A stretch of 12,572 bases of DNA, taken from positions 1 through 12,572 of the forward strand of contig JAITQR010000064.1 in the NCBI GenBank assembly GCA_031288815.1, given 5' to 3'. The translations under genes and the position numbers were made by a program. This DNA comes from Treponema sp. (GTDB taxonomy: Bacteria; Spirochaetota; Spirochaetia; Treponematales; Breznakiellaceae). Under the pieces are notes generated by a model. The model searched no databases and was not told the DNA's origin. It saw only the letters and a list, made by a program, of their open reading frames with translations. The first letter of the stretch is position 1. Every line of letters begins with the position of its first letter. Shown piece after piece: positions 1 to 7,039 of the stretch.

Positions 1-246
1 ATTAACGGAATAAAAATTATAATTGTATCCCCCCAAATTCAGGCCAAGTTCCGCGTAGGTGGCGTCGAAAAAAAGAACGGCTCCGAAATTACTGTTGGCC
101 ACGTAGTGGAAGGCATCAAATCCTTCTACCTTCGCGTAACCGTAAGTCTGGGCGAAATACAAGCCGCCGCCCCCGCTTAGGTCCAGGGCAAAGGCCCCGG
201 CGCTCAGAACCAAAACCAGCGTCACAACAGCCACAGATCTTTTCAT
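1..246 (-). CDS. Exported beta-barrel-like protein, 5' part only (runs off the left edge)
   Basis: Reading leftward from an ATG at 246 there is an open frame of 82 codons with no stop before the window edge, so the C-terminus is missing. The start is supported by AGGAG six bases upstream. The protein opens with MKRS, a hydrophobic run rich in V, L and A (about residues 5-17), and an A-F-A site at 18-20, a clear Sec type I signal peptide. No lipobox cysteine is seen. The mature part starts LDLSGGGG and continues with alternating aromatic and polar residues rich in G, Y, F and N, typical of outer-membrane beta-strands. Many treponemal outer-membrane proteins begin this way, but I cannot name the family. 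It follows gyrA by 103 bp and appears to have its own promoter, so it is probably not part of the gyrA operon. Export is fairly sure; the barrel fold is an inference from composition. Confidence 0.75.
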   Translation of the reverse strand, partial: MKRSVAVVTLVLVLSAGAFALDLSGGGGLYFAQTYGYAKVEGFDAFHYVANSNFGAVLFFDATYAELGLNLGGYNYNFYSVN

Positions 247-252
247 ACCGAA

Positions 253-257
253 CTCCT
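253..257 (-). promoter_or_regulatory. Ribosome binding site of the exported protein
   Basis: On the minus strand AGGAG sits six bases before the ATG at 246. It decides the start of this partial gene and is one of the clearest Shine-Dalgarno sites in the window. Confidence 0.7.
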
Positions 258-269
258 GATTTAAAATAA

Positions 270-292
270 GGGCCCGCCGGATAGGAACCGGC
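270..292 (-). terminator. Hairpin between gyrA and the exported-protein gene (weak terminator or leader hairpin)
   Basis: On the minus strand GCCGG (292-288) pairs with CCGGC (280-276) across a seven-base loop. It is followed by GGGCCC (275-270) and then TTATTTTAAA. The stem is short and the T-rich tract is interrupted, so this is at best a modest rho-independent terminator for gyrA. It lies downstream of the putative promoter at 309-339, so it would also sit in the 5' leader of the next gene and could act there instead. Confidence 0.3.
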
Positions 293-308
293 AAAATGAC
301 CCTGTTAC

Positions 309-339
309 ATTATTCCTTATCCATCGTTGTACTTGTCAA
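309..339 (-). promoter_or_regulatory. Sigma-70-like promoter for the exported-protein gene
   Basis: A perfect -35 hexamer TTGACA (339-334, minus strand) is followed after 19 bp by AATAAT (314-309), five of six matches to TATAAT. The 19-bp spacer is slightly long. The site starts 10 bp after the gyrA stop codon and would give a leader of roughly 55 bases before the ATG at 246. That fits independent transcription of the downstream gene. Confidence 0.5.
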
Positions 340-349
340 GAGGATAAAA

Positions 350-2821
350 TTACGATTCCTCCTCTTCTTTTACAATCCGGTCAAGGCCGATAACAAAGTC
401 GGGCCGGTCGATGCTGAGTATCCGTACCCCCTGGGCGCTCCGGCCCATAACCCGGATATCGGCGACCTTGAGTTTTATGGACTTGCCCTGGCTGGTAATG
501 CACATTATCTCCTCTTTGTCCTGGACATTGACGCAGCCCACAATCTCCCCGGTTTTGTCCGTAACCGTGTAGATCCGCTGGCCCCCGGTACCCCGCCCGT
601 GGGAGGAGAATTCGGCAAAATCCACCCGCTTGCCGTAGCCATATTCGGAAAGGATCAGCATTTTCTCATCCGGAACCACTTTGAGAAGCCCGGCAAGTTC
701 GTCGTCGCTGTCCAGCTTCATACCGGAAACCCCCCGGCTGGACCGTCCCATGGGACGGATCTGATCCTCCCCGGTACGCAGGGCCTGGCCTTTGCGGGAT
801 ATCATAACCACCTCGTCGGAACCCCCGGTAAGCAGGGCGCTTACCAGCTTGTCCCCCTCGTCCAGTTTGATCGCGATGATTCCCCGGGTTTTCGCGTTGG
901 AGAATTCGCTTACCGCCGCCTTTTTTACCACCCCCCGGGCGGTCCCCATAAAGAGGTAGCAGCCCCCGCCGTTCACGACCGGATCGGCGGTAAAATCTTT
1001 AAGGGCCACAATGGCCGTAATATCCTCGTTGGGAGAAACGGTGAGCAGGCTTTTGATGTGAGAACCCTTGCTGATCCGGGAGCCCTCGGGAAGTTCATGC
1101 ACCTTCATCCAGTAGGCCTTGCCCTCGCTGGTGATAAACATGATGTATTCGTGCGTGGAGGCCACGAAGATCTGTTCGATGAAATCATCCTCCGCCAGCT
1201 TGGCGCTCTGCATGCCCTTGCCGCCCCGGCCCTGGTTACGGTAGCCGGATACGGGAACCCGTTTGACATAGCCCAGGTTGGAAATGAGGATCATCATCTC
1301 CTCTTTTTTGATGAGGTCCTCAATGTCAATGCTCTCTACTTCCCCGGCCACGATATCGGTACGCCGCTTGTCCCCGTAACGGTCGACGATGCTCCTGGTC
1401 TCGTCTTTGATAACTCCCCGAAGTTTATGATCATCAGCCAGAAGGGATTTAAAGTAATCGATCTGTACCTTCAATTCCGCCAATTCCTGCTGGATCTTCT
1501 CGATTTCCAGGCTGGTCAGCCGCCCAAGCCGCATATCCACGATGGCTTCCGACTGGGCCTCGGACAGGGCGAAGCGCTCCTGGAGTTTGAGCCGGGCGGT
1601 ACTTACATCCCGGGAGGCTTTGATAATCGCCACCACCTCGTCAATGTTCGCCAGGGCGACAACCAACCCTTCCAGTATATGGGCCCGTTCCTCCGCCTTG
1701 CGCAGTTCGTAACGGGTACGGCGGGTAACCACCTCCACCCGATGTTCCACAAAGTGGTGAATAAGCTCCTTTAGGTTAAGACAGAGGGGTTTCCCCTTAA
1801 CCAGGGCAAGGTTGATGATCCCAAAGGTGGACTGGAGCTGGGTGTTGGAAAAGAGCTGGTTCAGGACCACCTTGAGGATAGCCCCCTTCTTGAGTTCCAC
1901 CACGATCCGTATCCCTTCCCGGTCGGACTCGTCGTTGGAGCCGGCGACGCCGTCAATCACCTTTTCCCTTACCAGGCTGCCGATCCGTTCCAGCAGGGAA
2001 AGCTTATTAACCCCATAGGGAATATCGGTAAATACGATCTGTTCTTTGCCGGACTTGGTGGTCTCCACGGTAAAGTGGGAGCGGACCAGAAGTTTTCCCC
2101 GCCCGGTCTTGTAAGCGTCCCGGATTCCCTGGCGGCCAAAGATAACCCCGCCGGTGGGAAAATCCGGCCCCTGGACGAACTGCATAAGCTGTTCAACGCT
2201 GATCTCCGGGTTGTCGATATAGGCGCAGAGGGCGTCGCAGATCTCGGTCATGTTGTGGGGGGCCATATTGGTGGCCATACCCACGGCGATACCGCTTGAT
2301 CCGTTTACCAGCAGATTGGGGATGGCCGCGGGAAGTACCGCCGGCTCCTTCAGGGACTCGTCAAAGTTGGGGAGGAAATCCACGGTTTCCTTCCCCAGAT
2401 CCTGGAGCATCTCATCCCCGGCCCGGGAAAGCTTGGCCTCGGTGTATCGCATGGCCGCCGGGGGGTCTCCGTCCAGAGAGCCGAAGTTACCCTGGCCATG
2501 CACCAGGGGGTATCGCAGGGAGAAATCCTGGGCCATGCGCGCCAGGGCGTCGTAAAGAGCCGCGTCTCCGTGGGGATGGTACTTACCCATGGTATCGCCC
2601 ACGATACGGGCGCTCTTCTTGGTGGCCGCGTTGGGCCGGAGTCCTAAATCGTCCATGGAGTAGAGGAGCCGCCGGTGTACGGGTTTAAGCCCGTCCCGCA
2701 CGTCCGGCAAAGCCCGCGCCACGATGACCGACATGGCGTAATTGAGGTAGTCTGTCTTAACTTCGTCTTCTATCGCGATGGGAATTATCTTCCCGGTTTC
2801 CATCGTTTCTAAATCTGACAT
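350..2821 (-). CDS. gyrA: DNA gyrase subunit A
   Basis: Breakage-reunion subunit of the A2B2 type II topoisomerase that introduces negative supercoils using ATP; GyrB is not in the window. The 823-residue protein carries the N-terminal winged-helix/tower/coiled-coil core (about 1-495), including DGLKPVHRR (43-51) and HPHGD (82-86). The catalytic tyrosine is Y126, preceded by R125 (AAMRYTE). A C-terminal pinwheel domain follows, with a near-canonical GyrA box, QGRGGKG at 530-536, which marks it as gyrase rather than topoisomerase IV. It ends in a short acidic tail (KEEEES), shorter than that of E. coli GyrA. Residue A87 occupies the position of E. coli Ser83, and D91 that of Asp87. The ATG at 2821 has no Shine-Dalgarno sequence, and no in-frame ATG, GTG or TTG occurs between it and the preceding gene. 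M7 is an alternative start. Identity is certain. Confidence 0.98.
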   Translation of the reverse strand: MSDLETMETGKIIPIAIEDEVKTDYLNYAMSVIVARALPDVRDGLKPVHRRLLYSMDDLGLRPNAATKKSARIVGDTMGKYHPHGDAALYDALARMAQDFSLRYPLVHGQGNFGSLDGDPPAAMRYTEAKLSRAGDEMLQDLGKETVDFLPNFDESLKEPAVLPAAIPNLLVNGSSGIAVGMATNMAPHNMTEICDALCAYIDNPEISVEQLMQFVQGPDFPTGGVIFGRQGIRDAYKTGRGKLLVRSHFTVETTKSGKEQIVFTDIPYGVNKLSLLERIGSLVREKVIDGVAGSNDESDREGIRIVVELKKGAILKVVLNQLFSNTQLQSTFGIINLALVKGKPLCLNLKELIHHFVEHRVEVVTRRTRYELRKAEERAHILEGLVVALANIDEVVAIIKASRDVSTARLKLQERFALSEAQSEAIVDMRLGRLTSLEIEKIQQELAELKVQIDYFKSLLADDHKLRGVIKDETRSIVDRYGDKRRTDIVAGEVESIDIEDLIKKEEMMILISNLGYVKRVPVSGYRNQGRGGKGMQSAKLAEDDFIEQIFVASTHEYIMFITSEGKAYWMKVHELPEGSRISKGSHIKSLLTVSPNEDITAIVALKDFTADPVVNGGGCYLFMGTARGVVKKAAVSEFSNAKTRGIIAIKLDEGDKLVSALLTGGSDEVVMISRKGQALRTGEDQIRPMGRSSRGVSGMKLDSDDELAGLLKVVPDEKMLILSEYGYGKRVDFAEFSSHGRGTGGQRIYTVTDKTGEIVGCVNVQDKEEIMCITSQGKSIKLKVADIRVMGRSAQGVRILSIDRPDFVIGLDRIVKEEEES

Positions 2822-2827
2822 AGGTTC

Positions 2828-2856
2828 ATTGTACCAATTTTGAGGAAAAAAATCAC
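2828..2856 (-). promoter_or_regulatory. Possible gyrA promoter
   Basis: TACAAT (2833-2828, minus strand), five of six matches to the -10 consensus, lies only six bases before the gyrA ATG. A weak -35 match, GTGATT (2856-2851), is 17 bp upstream, and the spacer contains part of a run of seven T. If used, transcription would start at or next to the initiation codon, giving a leaderless or nearly leaderless mRNA. gyrA could equally be read through from the gene above it. Confidence 0.3.
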
Positions 2857-2871
2857 CAGGCGGGGTTAACC

Positions 2872-4938
2872 CTATTGCCGTTCCTTCAGGCTCTCCTTAA
2901 AGATCCTGTCGGCGTCGACCTTCTTATCCACCCCGAACTGGGGAAGGACCCCCTTGTTGCCCACGCTGCGGAAAAGCACCTCCGACTCGCCGCTGTAAGC
3001 CCAGCTATCCGTGTCGTTGACCAGGTGATCCAGCACCGTGGAGATGGCCAGGCCGAAAAGCACCAGCAGGGCGTTGTTCCGCTTCTGAGGCGCAAGCAGG
3101 GCGTCCAGGCGGGCAGAGACCGGGTTTGGAACCTCAAAGTTGTAAGGCTCCCAGGGGTTATCCAGCCCGTCGCAGGGGACCATCTTCTTGGCCCCGCCTA
3201 TTTTGTTGGCCTGATCAATTCCCGCGGCTACCGCCGCCAGGCTTCGCCGTAAGGCGCGGACTTCGGAGTACACGGACTCCACGTCCTTTTTTTGGAAGGG
3301 CGGGGGAAAAAGAGAATCGAACTTATAATAAGGCATAAAGTAAAGCCGCTTGATCCAGCACATCTCGTTCAGCACTTTTTTCGCGTACTGGGAAGTCCGG
3401 GATCCCTCGGACTGTTCAATAAGACGGCAGTATTCGGAAAGCCGGGGAAGATACTCTTTTTCAAAGGTAACGTTGAAGTAGTCGTGCCATTTGCCGATGA
3501 TCCGGCCGACCGACTCGTCTACCCTGACGGGGGTATTGTTTGACCCGATGACCGTGCCGAACTTGACGTAACGAAGGCCGAAAAAAAGTTCCTCCAGAAT
3601 CCGCATCAGTATGGCTATCTGCATCAGGGGATCCGTGGGAGCGATAAGATCGTATCCTTTTCGCAGGCTGAATATCTCCTGGAAATAGGGGTAAAGGTCG
3701 GGAAAAGAGGAAAGCCGTTCCCAGCCCGCCTTGGGAAAGAGGGCCTCCAAGGAAGCGATACCCTGTACCAGGGCCTTGCGCTCGGCTTCCTGGGCGGCTT
3801 CTTTTTCCTTGCGGGCAATTACCTCGGGATCCTTGGGATCTTCCTCCCGGGCCTTCTTGCCCTCTTCATCCCCCTCCCCGGAGGCTTCGGTATCGCCGCC
3901 CTGATCCTTGGCCGCGTTATCCTGTGTTTTAATACCCACAGGGTTAAGCTGATCCGCCTCCGTAAGCTCCAGAAAGGCCATATAACGGTGCCGCCTGTCG
4001 ATGAAAAAGGTGTCGTAGGGCAGCCAGCGGTCGGAAAGCAGTTTCAGCAAAAGAGGGTAAAGAAAATATTGCACATCCCGGCGGATCTGGCTAAAGGCCA
4101 CCAGGGCGCTACGGATAAGCTCCTGGTACTTTTCCTTTGCCTCTATGGGGCTTTCAATGTAGAGCAGCCTGTAGAGCAGTTTGAAGCTCTCCTTGATATG
4201 GGTTTCCAGATCCTGCCGTTCCAGAACGAACAGGGGCCGGTATACCGCCTTGAGAAAATCGGAAAGCTCCACCACCTTTACGCTCCGGGGATGGTTCTGT
4301 ACCTTCGCGATTTCCCCGGCTATTTTCTCGATATTCCAGTAGCGGAAAACATCCAAAATGGCGTAGGCCGGGGGGCTTATCCGTTTTAGTTTTTCGTTCC
4401 GTTTGGCATTGTTCCGGGGGAACAAGGTTCTGGCGGAGGTTACCAGTTCCTCAATCCACCGATAGTTTTCGTCGATCCCTTTGTTTATAAAATAGGGATT
4501 TACGAGATCCGCCGGCTCATTGAAAAAGGACAGTACACTGGTCATTACCTGGAACGAAGATTTGATACGGAAATCCGGTAGGGCGCAGAATCTGTCCATC
4601 CTGACCCGCTCAAAATAGGACGCCTTTACCGGAACGGAAGGATCGTCCGCCCGATCCGATCCCCGGTTGAATAGCGGTTTTCTGCCGCTCTGTTCTTCCT
4701 GGTCGGCAATAAGTTCTATCCGGTGTTTCGGCCGGCCCCGATCCCCGCCGTTTCCGCCCTTCCCGGAGGATCTCCGCGGACCGGAAGGATCTTCCGTTTC
4801 CTTGGAACGCTCTACCCCCACTTCCCCGCCCAGCATTTCCGCGAGCCGCCTGGCTTCCCTGTGGTCGGAGACTCCCAGTTTTTCGCGGACTCGGGAAAGT
4901 TCGCCGGGCGCGTAAATCGCGTTATCTTTTTTCGCCAT
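2872..4938 (-). CDS. Unrecognised 688-residue cytoplasmic protein
   Basis: I do not recognise a family. The protein has no signal peptide and no membrane segment. Residues 1-40 are charged and look helical. Residues about 41-105 are rich in G, R, S, D and P and look disordered. A largely helical lobe follows (about 106-335), with aromatic and leucine-rich stretches such as FKLLYRLLY (252-260) and [11 protein letters not shown] (291-301). A very acidic and lysine-rich linker (about 336-388) separates it from a second helical lobe (about 389-688). No Walker, zinc-finger, nuclease or catalytic signature is visible. The start is four bases after the DUF2804 stop codon, with no Shine-Dalgarno site, which suggests translation coupled to that gene. 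It may be a spirochaete-restricted protein. The place between DUF2804 and gyrA gives no firm hint of function. That it is a real gene is secure from its length and composition. Confidence 0.85.
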   Translation of the reverse strand: MAKKDNAIYAPGELSRVREKLGVSDHREARRLAEMLGGEVGVERSKETEDPSGPRRSSGKGGNGGDRGRPKHRIELIADQEEQSGRKPLFNRGSDRADDPSVPVKASYFERVRMDRFCALPDFRIKSSFQVMTSVLSFFNEPADLVNPYFINKGIDENYRWIEELVTSARTLFPRNNAKRNEKLKRISPPAYAILDVFRYWNIEKIAGEIAKVQNHPRSVKVVELSDFLKAVYRPLFVLERQDLETHIKESFKLLYRLLYIESPIEAKEKYQELIRSALVAFSQIRRDVQYFLYPLLLKLLSDRWLPYDTFFIDRRHRYMAFLELTEADQLNPVGIKTQDNAAKDQGGDTEASGEGDEEGKKAREEDPKDPEVIARKEKEAAQEAERKALVQGIASLEALFPKAGWERLSSFPDLYPYFQEIFSLRKGYDLIAPTDPLMQIAILMRILEELFFGLRYVKFGTVIGSNNTPVRVDESVGRIIGKWHDYFNVTFEKEYLPRLSEYCRLIEQSEGSRTSQYAKKVLNEMCWIKRLYFMPYYKFDSLFPPPFQKKDVESVYSEVRALRRSLAAVAAGIDQANKIGGAKKMVPCDGLDNPWEPYNFEVPNPVSARLDALLAPQKRNNALLVLFGLAISTVLDHLVNDTDSWAYSGESEVLFRSVGNKGVLPQFGVDKKVDADRIFKESLKERQ

Positions 4939-4942
4939 TCTG

Positions 4943-5992
4943 TTATACCCGAAGATAAATTTTTTCCCCTGTTCCCCACAGGTTATGCACCTGCGTCCGT
5001 TCCCCTTTCCCGTTTACCAGCATCCCGTTGTAATAGCCCAGAAGGGTTTCCTGCTCCGCCTGGAGAAAGATCAGGTTAAAGCCGCTGCGCAAGGGTTCCC
5101 GGGGAGAAAACACCAGATCCACCATCCCTTCCACATCCTGGATAATCCAGTCCGACTTGACGCCGCCCGGCATGGTGATCCGAACCGGCGGCAGGGGCGT
5201 CAGCTCCCCGTTTACCCAAAGGGCGTTCTCGTTGTTCCGGTGGTTCTCCCTGGTCTGGTTTTCCCCCAAACTGAAACCGACGCGCCTGCCTTCCCTGTCG
5301 AATCCGGCGCCTTTTCCCCAAACCGACGACATCGGGTAGGGGTAAAAGCCCTTAAAATCGCAAAAGATACCCGATGTCTTTTCCGTGTTGAGGGAAATAT
5401 GCCTTCCCCCGAACACTATGTCTCCCCGTACCGCCGCCATGGCCTTGTAAGCGTAAACACAGCGATCCCCGGAAAAGCCCAGATTGACCGCCATGGGGGT
5501 AACCCTGCCGCCGCTCAGATCGTACATTACATGGGCGGTAAAAGATGGCCGTTTGCGGGTCGCCTCCACGTCCAGATCCACCCGGATCGTATCCGCGTCG
5601 AGCCAGTCATGGATACGGAAAAAAAACCCGTAAGACCGGCTGCCCACCGAAGCGTTGGCAAGCCCCCGGGGCAGTTTCCAGCCGCTGAAGGGGATTACTT
5701 TTACATATCGGAGTTTTTCCCCGCTTTCCTTATCGTAAAGGGTTACCTGGGCAAAGCGGAACATTTTCAGGTTTGCCAGAGCCGCCCCCAGGTAAAACCG
5801 CTCGTTGTGGATATCAAAAGATTCCCATTCCTTGATCCGGGAATCCCGAATCCAGCGGGGCAGCGGCCAGCGGTAGGGCCGGCGTATATCCAGCAGGTCT
5901 ACCTCTTTAAAATCCCTGGTCCAGGTTCCGTAAACCGGCCTGCCCTTTTCTACCGGCGACGCCCGGGGCTCAGACAATTCCCTTGTATACAT
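4943..5992 (-). CDS. DUF2804 family protein
   Basis: The 349-residue product resembles the DUF2804 family, whose biochemical function is unknown to me. Features I associate with the family are the WES-FD-I region near residue 50, many aromatic beta-strand segments through the middle, and a block near 235-275 with GFSLGENQ followed by NENALWVNGEL. There is no signal peptide or transmembrane helix, so it is probably cytoplasmic. The abundance of predicted strands suggests a beta-barrel or beta-sandwich, possibly lipocalin-like; that is a guess. The ATG at 5992 has no Shine-Dalgarno site. A TATAAT-containing palindrome lies just upstream. The stop codon is four bases before the next gene, so the two are probably co-translated. 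Domain assignment is from memory of the pattern. Confidence 0.75.
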   Translation of the reverse strand: MYTRELSEPRASPVEKGRPVYGTWTRDFKEVDLLDIRRPYRWPLPRWIRDSRIKEWESFDIHNERFYLGAALANLKMFRFAQVTLYDKESGEKLRYVKVIPFSGWKLPRGLANASVGSRSYGFFFRIHDWLDADTIRVDLDVEATRKRPSFTAHVMYDLSGGRVTPMAVNLGFSGDRCVYAYKAMAAVRGDIVFGGRHISLNTEKTSGIFCDFKGFYPYPMSSVWGKGAGFDREGRRVGFSLGENQTRENHRNNENALWVNGELTPLPPVRITMPGGVKSDWIIQDVEGMVDLVFSPREPLRSGFNLIFLQAEQETLLGYYNGMLVNGKGERTQVHNLWGTGEKIYLRV

Positions 5993-5995
5993 CGT

Positions 5996-6007
5996 CTATA
6001 ATTATAG
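5996..6007 (-). promoter_or_regulatory. Palindrome containing TATAAT just upstream of the DUF2804 gene
   Basis: CTATAATTATAG is a perfect 12-bp palindrome ending four bases before the ATG at 5992. On the minus strand it contains a consensus -10 hexamer TATAAT (6006-6001). No good -35 is seen: 17 bp upstream is TTTTAT, and the nearby TTGACC (6020-6015) is only eight bases away. It could be an internal promoter, an operator, or a chance AT-rich joint between genes. Confidence 0.3.
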
Positions 6008-6016
6008 CCCACCGGG

Positions 6017-6991
6017 TCAATTAATAAAACCAAAACGCCAGTGCCAAACCGGCAAAGAAAGATCCGAAGAAAAGGGGTTTCCCCGGCTGAAATCCGGGAG
6101 CCATTCGTCTCCCCTTACCAGTTCCTGGCAAAAACCGTCGTCTATACCGAATTCCTCTAGCCAGCGGATGATGGTTCCGTATTCCGCTCTGTTTAAAAAC
6201 CCTTCCGGCATTCCCGTACCGGGTTCTTCCCCGGCGGGCCGTACCGGGCTGTACTGGGTCATCAGGGAAAGGAGGGCTCCGCCCCGGCAGTTTTCCGCGA
6301 ACCAGCGCAGCACCCCCCGGGTGGATTCAAGATAACCGGGAAGCGCCAGGTGCCGGACGATTACCCCCGATTCCAGCGCCTCGCCGCCTGGCTTATACCT
6401 GAGGGGCCGGTATTCCATCATTCTGAGTATGGCGGCGGAGGCGGTTTCACCGTAAACGGGGGTTTTGAAAAACCGGGCCGAAACAGCCGGGTCCAGGGTT
6501 TTAAGGTCGGGCAGGTACACATCCACCCGGTCTTTCAGTATTTCCAGGCTCTCCAGGCTCTCGTAAGCGGAGGAATTCCACAAAACCGGCAGACGCAGTT
6601 TTTCCCCTCCCTCCCCCCGGGCGGCGTCGATTCCCGCCGCGATGGCCGGAACGGCGTGGCTTCCGGTAACGATATTGATGGTCGCCGCCCCCAGTTCCTG
6701 GAGCCGCAGCGTGATGGCGGCAAATTCCGCCGTTTGTACCGCCCGGCCCATGCCCCGCCGGGAAATCTGGTAGTTCTGGCAAAACACGCAGCCCAGGTTG
6801 CAGCCGGTAACAAATACCGTGCCCGAACCGCCGGCCCCGGTAAGTACCGGTTCCTCCCCCCGGTGTATGGACGCGGAGGCTATGCGCAGTTCCGCCGTCT
6901 CGCCGCAGTAAGCCCGCCCCCCGGCGGCGCGGTCGGCCCCGCAGCGCCGGGGGCAGAGGAGACAGTGACTTAAATCCGGAATATCTTTCAT
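6017..6991 (-). CDS. Radical SAM protein, PflX-like (COG1313 type)
   Basis: A 324-residue protein with the radical SAM cluster motif CNLGCVFC, in which C64, C68 and C71 would bind a [4Fe-4S] cluster that cleaves S-adenosylmethionine. It also has an N-terminal cysteine set (C10, C13, C17, C29) in the pattern C-x2-C-P-R-x-C followed by YCG. This arrangement is typical of the PflX branch of proteins resembling pyruvate formate-lyase activating enzyme. The substrate of the branch is not established. No glycyl-radical enzyme is in the window, so activation of such an enzyme is not supported by context. Later segments NIVTG (106-110) and VDVYLPDLKT fit the radical SAM barrel. The ATG at 6991 has only a weak CGGA as ribosome site. 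The family call is good; the function is unknown. Confidence 0.85.
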   Translation of the reverse strand: MKDIPDLSHCLLCPRRCGADRAAGGRAYCGETAELRIASASIHRGEEPVLTGAGGSGTVFVTGCNLGCVFCQNYQISRRGMGRAVQTAEFAAITLRLQELGAATINIVTGSHAVPAIAAGIDAARGEGGEKLRLPVLWNSSAYESLESLEILKDRVDVYLPDLKTLDPAVSARFFKTPVYGETASAAILRMMEYRPLRYKPGGEALESGVIVRHLALPGYLESTRGVLRWFAENCRGGALLSLMTQYSPVRPAGEEPGTGMPEGFLNRAEYGTIIRWLEEFGIDDGFCQELVRGDEWLPDFSRGNPFSSDLSLPVWHWRFGFIN

Positions 6992-7003
6992 AGATCTATC
7001 CGC

Positions 7004-7039
7004 CCGCCGGCGGCCTGCCGCGCTTACGCGACAAGCCGC
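7004..7039 (-). repeat. GC-rich nested inverted repeats between the methyltransferase and radical SAM genes
   Basis: The 47-bp spacer is packed with dyad symmetry. It holds a perfect 10-bp palindrome CCGCCGGCGG (7004-7013). GCGGC (7010-7014) can pair with GCCGC (7035-7039), and inside that loop CGCG (7019-7022) can pair with CGCG (7027-7030) around CTTA. The stem overlaps the methyltransferase stop codon. There is no T-tract on the minus strand, so it is not a classic terminator. It may instead stabilise or partially attenuate the polycistronic mRNA, or be a small dispersed GC-rich repeat. Confidence 0.45.

Noticed and set aside
296..1774. Long plus-strand open frame (492 codons) opposite gyrA
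   Set aside because: It is in exact codon-antiparallel register with gyrA, so it stays open simply because the sense gene avoids TTA, CTA and TCA codons here. The predicted protein is compositionally odd and gyrA is certain.
2846..2872. Terminator after the 688-residue gene: palindrome GGGTTAACCC and a run of seven T on the minus strand
   Set aside because: The palindrome leaves only a three-pair stem with a four-base loop, and ten bases separate it from the T run, so no convincing terminator hairpin forms.
4939..4948. TATAAC as a -10 box for the 688-residue gene
   Set aside because: The bases belong to the last codon and stop (GTA TAA) of the DUF2804 gene and lie only three bases from the ATG. 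Translational coupling explains the arrangement better.
4985..6001. Plus-strand open frame (338 codons) covering the DUF2804 gene
   Set aside because: Same antiparallel register artefact. The minus-strand frame has family-like motifs and operon spacing.
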